From Actinomycetota bacterium (lineage in GTDB: Bacteria; Actinomycetota; Geothermincolia; Geothermincolales; RBG-13-55-18): 64,000 nucleotides of DNA. The translations under genes were made by a program, and so were the position numbers. Location of the stretch: NCBI GenBank assembly GCA_014360645.1, contig JACIXD010000014.1:50208-114207 (forward strand), given 5' to 3'. This document shows positions 54,705-62,819 of the stretch, piece after piece (the first letter of the stretch is position 1; every line of letters starts with the position of its first letter). Below the pieces are notes generated by a model that was given only the letters and a program-made list of their open reading frames with translations, searched no databases and had not been told where the DNA came from.

Positions 54705-57653
54705 ATGTTCCTGCTGAAGAGGCCGCTGCAACTGGTGGTAAATATCGCCGTCGTGGCCCTTCTCGTGGCCTTCCTCGCCCTGGGGGCGGTGATGGTGCTG
54801 CCCTCCCGCAGCCCCCTGGGCTCGCTCTTGGGCAAGATGGCCTCCGACGTGGACCTCCTCTCCAACATGCTTGCAAACACCAGGCCGGAGGCTGTGTCCC
54901 AGGCCCTGAACGAGAACCCGGAGTTCATCTCCGAGCTGCTCTCCGCCATGGTCGAGGAGGGCACGGTGGAGGTGATCGCCGAGGTGGTGAACAAAAACCC
55001 CTCCTTCCTCACCGCCATGATGCCCTACCTGGACCCGGAGGCGGTGGCCTACGTGGTCAATCGCAGCGGGGACCTCATATCCCGCCTCCTGCCCCTCCTG
55101 GATCCCGGGGCCATCGCGCAGGCGGTGAACTCAAACGGGGACTTCATCGCCTCCCTGCTTCCCCACCTGGACCCCGCGGCCCTGAGCGCGGGCATAAACG
55201 CCAACGGCCCCTTCCTCACAGGGCTCATCTCCTACCTGGACCCCGCGGTGATCGCGGGCATCGTGAACCAAAACGGGCCCTTCCTCACCGCCCTCCTGCC
55301 CCTGCTGGATCCCCGGGGCACGGCCCAGGCAGTGAACTCAAACGGGCCCTTCCTCGCCGCCCTGGTCTCCTACCTGGACCCGTATGTGATCGCCCAGGTG
55401 GTTAACGCCAACGGGGCCATGATCTCCTCCTCCCTGGACTACATCGACCCCTCGGTGGTGGCGAGGGTGATCAACGCCAACGGGGCCTTCCTGGCCTCGG
55501 TGATGGCCTACCTGGACCCCGCGGTGCTCGCGGGCTCCCTCAACGCCAACCTGTATATGGTCACCCGCGTGACCCGCTCAATCTCCCCCTTCTACATCGC
55601 CGACATCCTCAACAACACCACCCTGCTCTCCGCCTCTGCTCCCTTCATGCAGCCCTACCCGGTGGCCGCCGCCCTGCAGGGCGCCACCTCCTTCATAAAC
55701 GGCCTGCTCTCCTACCTGGACCCCGCGGTGGTGGCCGACCTCATCAACTCCTCCATCGACCTGGTAAAACAGGCCGCCGACCACACCGACCCGGGCTTCG
55801 TGGCCGACCTCATCGGAAACCAGGCCCTGCTCTCACGCGTCCTGGGGCTCCTGGACGTGGAGGTGCTGGCGCGGGTGGTGAACGCCAACCCCCAGATGAC
55901 CTCGGACCTTTTGCCCCTGCTCGCCCCCGTGGTGGGCTCGGGCCTGGGGGCGGGCATATCCGCAAACCCCGCCCTCATGACCGAGGCCCTGAAGGCCCTG
56001 AACCCCGCGGTGCTGACCCAGGCCCTCAACGCCCATCCCGAGATCGCCGAGGAGCTCTCCCGGCTCATGCCCCCCTCCCTGGGGCCTCACATCGCCCAAG
56101 GGCTCTCGGCAAACCCGGAGTTTTTAGGCGAGCTCCTTAAAAACCTCAACCCCGCCCCCGTGGCCTCCGCCCTGGGGGCCCACACCGACTTGGTGAGGAG
56201 CCTGCTTTCCGGCATCTCGCCCTCGGTGGCCCGCGCCATGGTGAAGGGCTCCAACCGCAACCCGGACTTCCTCTCCTCGCTCCTCTCGCACCTGGACGCA
56301 AGGCCCGTGGCCCAGGCGCTCAACGCCAACCCCTCCTTTCTGCGCACCCTCCTCTCCGACCTGGGAGGGCCCATGGGCACCGCCTCCGCCCAGGGCATGA
56401 AGGAGGGCTGGCAGGCGGGAAGGGATTTCCTCTCCGCCCTCATAGGGGCCCTGAACCCCGCGGTGATCGCCCAGGCCGTGAACGCCAACCCCGCCTTCCT
56501 GGAGGGCTTTCTGGCCAACGCCAGCTCCCTCACCGCCGAGTACCTGGCCCGGGGCATCAACCAGAACGTGGCCACCCATCCCCTGGGGCAGGATCTGCTC
56601 TCGGTGCTTCTGGCCAACCTCTCCGAGGGCGCCGCCGCCGCCCTGGCCCAGGGCATCAACCAGAACGTGGCCGCGAGCCCCGCCGACAACCTGCTGGTGG
56701 GCCTGCTCGCCAACACCGACGGCAACGCGGGCATAGCCATAGCCACGGGCTTAAACAACAACCCCGCATTCGTGCGCACCCTGCTCAAAAACATCTCCGC
56801 CGCCACCGCGGTGGCCGCCGCCGAGGCCATAAACGTCTCCTGCGCCCGCGCCCAGGCCGACCCCCAGTACCAGTTCCTGCGCAAGCTCCTGGCCAACCTG
56901 GACCCCGCCGTGGCCACCGCATCCGCCCAGGGGCTGGACGCCAACCCACAGCTCCAGGGGGTGGTCTCGGGCCTCATCAACTCCCTCTCCGCCTCCGTGG
57001 TGGCCCCGGTGATAGCGGCGGGGGTGAACGCCAACGCCGCCTCCCAGACCATGCTCCAGGCGGTGCTGGGCCAGCTCAACCCCACCACCGCCCGCACCAT
57101 CGCCCTGGCGCTCAACGCCAACCCCCAGATGACTTCCTGGATGCTCCAGGCCCTGGACCCCTCCATGGTGGCCGACCTGCTCTCCGACCACCCCGACGTC
57201 ATATCCGGACTGCTCTCCAACCTGGACGGGGAGGTGGTGGCCCGGGCCATCAACGCCGAGTACGCCAGGCACCCCGGCTCCTCCTTGATCGAGAGGCTGC
57301 TGGGCTCCCCCCACATGAGCGGGGCAAACCTGGCAAATACCCTTGATGCCGTGGGGCTGAACTTCCTGACCGGCCTCATCGCCAACCTGGACGGAACGAT
57401 GATAGCAAATGCCATAAACGACAACCCGGGAGCGGTAAACCTTCTGGCTGACCTGGTGGCGTACATGAACCCATATTTCGTGCAGGCGCTGGTCAACAAC
57501 AGCGACACCAACGGGGCTCTCAAGAACCTGTACATGAACGTGACCATCTATAGAGCCAGCAACCCGCTGTTGCAACTGATGCCCCCCGACCTGCAGATCA
57601 GAGGCGCGGCGGTATATATACCTCCCAACAAGCCCTCCGGTCCTCCTCCGTGA
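54705..57653 (+). CDS. Membrane-anchored short-helical-repeat protein, paralogue 3
   Basis: A 982-residue third paralogue. MFLLKRPLQLVVN, a membrane helix (about 10-32) and LPSRSPLG match the other two. The best-kept run of 23-residue units lies at about residues 123-290 (DFIASLLPHLDP / AALSAGINANG and five more). A less regular block (about 285-340) interrupts it, then mixed 23/26-residue units follow. The C terminus is distinct: NLYMNVTIYRASNPLLQL, then a Pro-rich end (YIPPNKPSGPPP). Only 40 bp separate it from paralogue 2, so the three genes are likely one transcript. No enzyme motif, no cysteine pattern and no sorting signal were seen. Confidence 0.85.
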   Translation: MFLLKRPLQLVVNIAVVALLVAFLALGAVMVLPSRSPLGSLLGKMASDVDLLSNMLANTRPEAVSQALNENPEFISELLSAMVEEGTVEVIAEVVNKNPSFLTAMMPYLDPEAVAYVVNRSGDLISRLLPLLDPGAIAQAVNSNGDFIASLLPHLDPAALSAGINANGPFLTGLISYLDPAVIAGIVNQNGPFLTALLPLLDPRGTAQAVNSNGPFLAALVSYLDPYVIAQVVNANGAMISSSLDYIDPSVVARVINANGAFLASVMAYLDPAVLAGSLNANLYMVTRVTRSISPFYIADILNNTTLLSASAPFMQPYPVAAALQGATSFINGLLSYLDPAVVADLINSSIDLVKQAADHTDPGFVADLIGNQALLSRVLGLLDVEVLARVVNANPQMTSDLLPLLAPVVGSGLGAGISANPALMTEALKALNPAVLTQALNAHPEIAEELSRLMPPSLGPHIAQGLSANPEFLGELLKNLNPAPVASALGAHTDLVRSLLSGISPSVARAMVKGSNRNPDFLSSLLSHLDARPVAQALNANPSFLRTLLSDLGGPMGTASAQGMKEGWQAGRDFLSALIGALNPAVIAQAVNANPAFLEGFLANASSLTAEYLARGINQNVATHPLGQDLLSVLLANLSEGAAAALAQGINQNVAASPADNLLVGLLANTDGNAGIAIATGLNNNPAFVRTLLKNISAATAVAAAEAINVSCARAQADPQYQFLRKLLANLDPAVATASAQGLDANPQLQGVVSGLINSLSASVVAPVIAAGVNANAASQTMLQAVLGQLNPTTARTIALALNANPQMTSWMLQALDPSMVADLLSDHPDVISGLLSNLDGEVVARAINAEYARHPGSSLIERLLGSPHMSGANLANTLDAVGLNFLTGLIANLDGTMIANAINDNPGAVNLLADLVAYMNPYFVQALVNNSDTNGALKNLYMNVTIYRASNPLLQLMPPDLQIRGAAVYIPPNKPSGPPP

Positions 57654-58113
57654 TGAAGGAGAACCGGCATCACCAAGTGCAGTCAACGGTCTTCCTGAGA
57701 GCCGTGCAGGTACTGCTTATAAACCGTCTACGGTCTCTGCAGGATGACCTTTAATTTACCTAAGCCCTTTCATCGACGGAACACAGGGATGATGACACGC
57801 CGCCGAAGACGGGGTTTGAGGGTGCTGACATGGCGACGCAAGGTGCGCTCACCGTGAGCGTTATGCCGGAAGAGCGCTTTTTCCCGCGGGCGGGGATGCG
57901 CGCGCGACATGAGCGCTGGTCGAGTAAGATGGATCATGGAGGGACTGTTTATTTCGATTGCGGCGATAGGCCCGGAAAGAAAGCATTGTTTTATCGGAAC
58001 GGGAGGTCTCCTTCGTCAACAATATAGCCGCCGTTGGCCTGTGGGCACCCCCACGTCGGATGAGGCGGGGGTGCCCTGCCGGCGAGGGAGAGGATGAGGA
58101 CAGAGGACCAGGC
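57654..58113. other. Intergenic region with leader hairpin
   Basis: No supported gene in 460 bp. It contains a 10-bp perfect hairpin, GGGCACCCCC (58043-58052) with GGGGGTGCCC (58067-58076) and a 14-nt loop, ending 37 bp before the next start codon. AT-richer patches at 57718-57760 show no clear promoter pair. Confidence 0.5.
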
Positions 58114-61100
58114 ATGTACAAGGGAACCGTAGCCAGGGGCTTTTTCCCGAACTTGCGGGAGCCAGCCCGTGGCGGCACGGCACCCGCTCTTTGTTTTCTG
58201 GTCGGGTTGCTGCTCGTCTCCATGGCCCCGGGCTTTTCCGTTCCGGCGCGGGCGTGGCCCGTCCATGACCGCAGCGGTTGGTCTGACGGGCTCGAAGACG
58301 ACGCGGGCTTGGCGGTCCTGGACAACGTCTCCTTTTCACCTGAGGAGGTGGCCATCAGGGGGCGGGTCGATCTGCTGGGCAGGGCGGAGGAGGAATGCAG
58401 CACTTATACCACCACCCTCCTCGCCGCGGGCGACGGGCTGATATACGGGGCCACCATGGCCAACGACGGGCCTGGAGGAAAGGCCCTTCTCTTCAGGTAC
58501 GATCCTTCCCGCGCCTGGACCTCGGAGCGTTACGGTCCCGCCGCCAACCCCGCCATCCTCGGGGAGCCCTTCCCCCAGGACGCATACGGGTGGGAGGTGA
58601 GCGCCTCGCGGTGGATATGGGACCTGGCGGAAGAGGACGGAAAGATATACGGAGGCTTCTACTACTGGAGCGACCATCACGCCGACGAATGCAGGGCCAG
58701 GGGAGGGAGGGTCTTCGTCTACGACCCCGCGCTACCCTGGAGCCCGGGAGAGGGCGTGGGCAGCAACCCGCGCGACCTGGGGCAGGCGGTGGCGGGCGAG
58801 GCCGGGGTGATGGGCCTTTGTGTGGGGAACGACGGGTGGATATACGGCGGCACTATTTCCTCAGCCATCTCCTATAAACAGACGCCGCCCGAGGGCAGGG
58901 GCGGACATATCTTCCGCCTCGACCCGGCGACGGTCGGCTGGGAGAGCCCGCATTTCGAGGACCTGGGCAAGGTCGCGGTGGACGTATACGAGGTGTGGTC
59001 GCTGACCGCTCATCCCTCCCGGGACCTGGTATATGCAGGCACCGCCGAAGGGGCCCGCGTTTACGAGATAGACGCATCCTCCATGCCGATGAGCGCGACC
59101 CCGCTGGGTTCGCTGGAGGCGGCGGCCTACGGCTACGTGAGCGAGATGATCACCGCAAGCGACGGCCGCATATACGCCGGCACCTATCCCACCTGCAGGC
59201 TGGGGGTATATGACCCCTCGGACGCGGCGCGGGGGCTGGTGGACATGGGCACCGTGCACGAGAGCCAGCGCGAGCTGCCGGGGCTGGCAGAGGGCCCGGA
59301 CGGCTGCCTCTATCTGGGCACCTACGGCCACGCCAGGATGGGCAACGCGCTGGCCGGAGAGACGGATTACTACGACGGGTGCCTGCTCCGCCTCGACCTC
59401 TCGTCGGTGGATATGGCGGCGGCCACCGTGGAACTCGAGAACCTGGGGACGGCGGCGGGGGAGCTGGGAGGAAAGCCGTTCACCCCCGTTTACTGGATAG
59501 ACGCCCTGTGCGCGGGCAGCGACGGCAGGATCTACGGCGCCGGCAACAACAATTTCATGTTCCGCTTCGACCCCGCTCATCCCTACGACGCGCGGGGAAG
59601 CGCCGTGTCCGTGGCGGTCTATCCCTCGGCGGCGGTGCTGAGGCAGGTCATCCCCAGGCCCAACACCGTGAACGCCACCAGGTACATAACCGGCCTGGCG
59701 CGGGCATCTGACGGCCGCATATACGGATGCACGGCGGTGGACTGGTGGGGACGTCCGGAACATTCCCTGGAGCAGGGCGGCAGGCTTTTCTGGTACCGGC
59801 CCGCGGAGGAGCTGGGGGCCGGGGAATACCGCGACCTCGGGCAGGCCCTGCCCACCGAATACGCTCTCCGGTCCCCGGTGGAGGGACCGGACGGCGCCGT
59901 CTATTTCGGCACCCAACCCGGCGGCCGCCTGGCGAGATACAAACCCGACGGCGGGGGGTTCGAGGACCTTGGCACCCCCAGAGAGGGGATAAGCAAGGTC
60001 ACCGCTCTCTGCAGGCGGGGAGAGCTGATCATCGGCGGCACGGACAAGGGGGCGCACCTCTTCCGCTATCATCCTCATGGCGGGGCGATGCTCTATCTCG
60101 GCAGCCCCGTGCCTGGATCCACCAGCATCGACGCCCTCATGGCGGGACGCGAAGGGTTGGTTTACGGCACTATAGGGCCGGTGTTCTTCACCTACGACCC
60201 CGAGCGTCCCTGGAGCCCCGGTACGGGGGAGGGGAGCAACCCGCGCAACCGCGTGATCCCGGACTATCCCACCCGCGTCAGCGGACTCGCCCAGGGCAGG
60301 GACGGACGCGTGTACCTAGGGGCCTATCCCACGGGGGCGGTTTACGTCTTCGATCCTGCGAGCGGCGAGATCGCCAGGGATCGGGACGGAAACAACAGGG
60401 GGATATACGCCCTTGCCGCCGGAAGCGACGGCAAGATATACGGGGGCGCGCAGTGCTCCGATATGTACGCCAAGGACCACGAGCTCCTGGCGCGCTACGA
60501 GGACGGCTCCTATGTTTCCATGCCCTGGGTCTGCGGTTGGGAGAACGCGGTTACGGCGTTGGTGTGCGGCTCCAACGGGCGCATCTACGGCGGCACCGGG
60601 AACAACGGTTACCTCTTCGAATACGAGCCCGGCTTCGTTTTCGAGTGGGAGAAGGCGGACTACCGGGTAGAGAAGCCCGCGGGGACGGAGGTGGCGGTGG
60701 ACGTTCTGGACCTCTCCCGCAACCTCCTTTTGGAGGGCGTGGGCCACGAGGAGGACATCTCCGGGTTGTCCCCGGAATACCCCGCAGTGCGGCTAAGGGC
60801 CAGGATGAGCAGCGGGGACGACGGCGTGAGGCCGTCTCTCAAGGGATGGTCGCTGTCGTGGGTACCCGGGCGGGGTCCCGCCCCCCGTATAGCCTCTCTC
60901 GTGGAGGAGGGAGGCGACGGCGCGGTCTACTGCTGCGAGGAGGTGGAGCTGGTAGGCAGCGGATTCGGAGCGGAGAAGGGGTCAAGCGCGGTGTGGTTCG
61001 CGGGCACGCGCGCCGAGGAGGTCATCTCCTGGTCCGACACCTCCATCCGGCTGCGCGTCCCCGCGGGATGCTCCGAGGGCGAGGTGAGGGTGGTGACCAT

Positions 61101-62373
61101 GGCCGGGGAGTCGAACGGAGTGCCCTACACCCTGACCGACGGGCCCCTCCACCATTTCGACCTCTCTCCGGTGGCCTCGCCGCAGCGGGCCGGAGTCCCC
61201 TTCACCGTAACCGTCACCGCCCGCGACGCCTGCGGCAACCCCATCCCCTCCTACACGGGTCCCGCCGCCCTCTCATCCACCGCCGGCGCCCTCATCCCTG
61301 CGTCCACCGGTACCTTCTCCGGGGGCTCCTGGACGGGACAGGTCACCGTCGTAGGCACCGGGGAAGGGGTGAGGATAAGAGCCGTGGACGGGGCGGCGGC
61401 GGGGGAGAGCAATCCCTTCCGCGTGGACCCCGGGCCCCTCCACCATTTCGACCTCTCTCCGGTGGCCTCGCCGCAGCGGGCCGGAGTCCCCTTCACCGTA
61501 ACCGTCACCGCCCGCGACGCCTGCGGCAACCCCATCCCCTCCTACACGGGTCCCGCCGCCCTCTCATCCACCGCCGGCGCCCTCATCCCTGCGTCCACCG
61601 GTACCTTCTCCGGGGGCTCCTGGACGGGACAGGTCACCGTCGTAGGCACCGGGGAAGGGGTGAGGATAAGAGCCGTGGACGGGGCGGCGGCGGGGGAGAG
61701 CAATCCCTTCCGCGTGGACCCCGGGCCCGCCCCCGTTCCCTCCACCTCCCTCTTCTTCGCAGAGGGATACACCGGGGAGGGCTTCGAGGAGTGGTTGTGC
61801 CTGGCCAACCCCGGGGAGGAGAAGGCCACCGCCAGGGTGGAGCTGCTGGGAGAATCCGGCAGCCTGGGTACCGCGCAGGTGGAGATACCTCCCCGCAGCC
61901 GCCGCACCCTGAACATCAACCAGCTCGCGGGAGCGGGCAGGGACGTATCCCTTCTCGTCACCTCCGACCTCCCCGTGGCCGCCGAGCGCCCCATGTATTT
62001 CAACTACCGCGGCGTATGGACGGGAGGACACGTGGGCGCGCCCCTCACCCCCTCCACCTCCCTCTTCTTCGCAGAGGGATACACCGGGGAGGGCTTCGAG
62101 GAGTGGTTGTGCATGGCCAACCCCGGGGAGGAGAAGGCCACCGCCAGGGTGGAGCTGCTGGGAGAATCCGGCAGCCTGGGTACCGCGCAGGTGGAGATAC
62201 CTCCCCGCAGCCGCCGCACCCTGAACATCAACCAGCTCGCGGGAGCGGGCAGGGACGTATCCCTTCTCGTCACCTCCGACCTCCCCGTGGCCGCCGAGCG
62301 CCCCATGTATTTCAACTACCGCGGCGTATGGACGGGAGGACACGTGGGCGCGCCCGCGATCTTGACCCCCTGA
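58114..62373 (+). CDS. Large secreted beta-propeller protein with IPT, Ig-like and WYLAEG-type domains
   Basis: A 1419-residue exported protein. The signal peptide (about 1-47) has the core ALCFLVGLLLVSMAPGF and a likely cleavage after PARA. Residues about 50-870 hold many beta-propeller blades with GSDGRIYGG-like motifs (DGLIYGA, DGKIYGG, DGWIYGG, DGRIYAG, NGRIYGG) paired with RYDP/VFDP-type turns. An IPT/TIG-like domain is at about 920-1008. Two identical Ig-like domains (LHHFDLSPVASPQRAG...) and two almost identical copies of a WYLAEG-type domain (SLFFAEGYTGEGFEEW ... AERPMYF) follow. The last domain matches the repeats of the protease at 45084. ATG 58114 matches the signal peptide; the open frame extends to 58060. 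Probably a surface or secreted binding protein; the ligand is unknown. Confidence 0.85.
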   Translation: MYKGTVARGFFPNLREPARGGTAPALCFLVGLLLVSMAPGFSVPARAWPVHDRSGWSDGLEDDAGLAVLDNVSFSPEEVAIRGRVDLLGRAEEECSTYTTTLLAAGDGLIYGATMANDGPGGKALLFRYDPSRAWTSERYGPAANPAILGEPFPQDAYGWEVSASRWIWDLAEEDGKIYGGFYYWSDHHADECRARGGRVFVYDPALPWSPGEGVGSNPRDLGQAVAGEAGVMGLCVGNDGWIYGGTISSAISYKQTPPEGRGGHIFRLDPATVGWESPHFEDLGKVAVDVYEVWSLTAHPSRDLVYAGTAEGARVYEIDASSMPMSATPLGSLEAAAYGYVSEMITASDGRIYAGTYPTCRLGVYDPSDAARGLVDMGTVHESQRELPGLAEGPDGCLYLGTYGHARMGNALAGETDYYDGCLLRLDLSSVDMAAATVELENLGTAAGELGGKPFTPVYWIDALCAGSDGRIYGAGNNNFMFRFDPAHPYDARGSAVSVAVYPSAAVLRQVIPRPNTVNATRYITGLARASDGRIYGCTAVDWWGRPEHSLEQGGRLFWYRPAEELGAGEYRDLGQALPTEYALRSPVEGPDGAVYFGTQPGGRLARYKPDGGGFEDLGTPREGISKVTALCRRGELIIGGTDKGAHLFRYHPHGGAMLYLGSPVPGSTSIDALMAGREGLVYGTIGPVFFTYDPERPWSPGTGEGSNPRNRVIPDYPTRVSGLAQGRDGRVYLGAYPTGAVYVFDPASGEIARDRDGNNRGIYALAAGSDGKIYGGAQCSDMYAKDHELLARYEDGSYVSMPWVCGWENAVTALVCGSNGRIYGGTGNNGYLFEYEPGFVFEWEKADYRVEKPAGTEVAVDVLDLSRNLLLEGVGHEEDISGLSPEYPAVRLRARMSSGDDGVRPSLKGWSLSWVPGRGPAPRIASLVEEGGDGAVYCCEEVELVGSGFGAEKGSSAVWFAGTRAEEVISWSDTSIRLRVPAGCSEGEVRVVTMAGESNGVPYTLTDGPLHHFDLSPVASPQRAGVPFTVTVTARDACGNPIPSYTGPAALSSTAGALIPASTGTFSGGSWTGQVTVVGTGEGVRIRAVDGAAAGESNPFRVDPGPLHHFDLSPVASPQRAGVPFTVTVTARDACGNPIPSYTGPAALSSTAGALIPASTGTFSGGSWTGQVTVVGTGEGVRIRAVDGAAAGESNPFRVDPGPAPVPSTSLFFAEGYTGEGFEEWLCLANPGEEKATARVELLGESGSLGTAQVEIPPRSRRTLNINQLAGAGRDVSLLVTSDLPVAAERPMYFNYRGVWTGGHVGAPLTPSTSLFFAEGYTGEGFEEWLCMANPGEEKATARVELLGESGSLGTAQVEIPPRSRRTLNINQLAGAGRDVSLLVTSDLPVAAERPMYFNYRGVWTGGHVGAPAILTP
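61141..61722 (+). repeat. 291-bp direct repeat, two copies, identical by eye
   Basis: 61141-61431 and 61432-61722 appear identical over 291 bp (97 codons), each coding one Ig-like domain of the propeller protein. The identity at silent sites indicates a very recent duplication. Confidence 0.92.
61738..62355 (+). repeat. 312-bp direct repeat coding WYLAEG-type domains
   Basis: Units start at 61738 and 62050 (period 312, 104 codons). I see one base difference in the shared part (Leu versus Met codon in the CxANPGEE segment) until the C-terminal end. Confidence 0.9.
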
Positions 62374-62819
62374 AGAAGCCACTGCCCACAAGCCTGCCTC
62401 CGGCAAGGCCCCGGCGCATATGCGCCCGCCACCCTCGGCTAAAGAGCTTACCGCTTTGTATATAATCCACGCGCGCGGAAGCGCCCGGGATAGAAGCCAG
62501 GCTCGTGGTTCTTCACCGCCTCAACTTTATTAAAAAGGGCATGATCGGGAGGGCGAGGAAAGGGGTGACTTCATCGGTGTCCGAACGGAAAGATGCTCAA
62601 TCGTCTCGGTAGGGCGCTTTCCGGATTGAAACAGATCGAGAGACCACATCATCATCCCGACAGGCCGACGAGTTCAACAAGGAGAAAGGGGAGATATCCC
62701 AGATGTTCGATCTGGGAACGGAAAAAGCAGAGCAAGGAGGTGTCCAAACGAAGGGTTCGGTTGGAACCGCCACAAGTATCTACCACACCAGGCTTCCGAG
62801 CAGGCGAAGACTTGAGAGA
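62374..62819. other. Intergenic region before the transposase relic
   Basis: About 450 bp without a supported gene. A perfect 14-bp palindrome GGCGCATATGCGCC lies near 62413-62426 after the propeller gene. TATAAT at 62461-62466 (preceded by TGTA) may be a -10. Two similar words, TGTCCGAACGGAA (62579) and TGTCCAAACGAAG (62741), may mark an insertion-element end, but this is uncertain. Confidence 0.4.

Noticed and set aside
59727..62465. 912-codon + strand frame inside the propeller gene
   Set aside because: Alternative frame of 58114-62373; Arg/Gly/Pro-rich without domains. The true frame has a signal peptide and recognisable blades.
62621..62632. CCGGATTGAAAC, like the 3' end of a CRISPR repeat
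   Set aside because: It occurs once only; no second copy, no spacer pattern and no cas gene.
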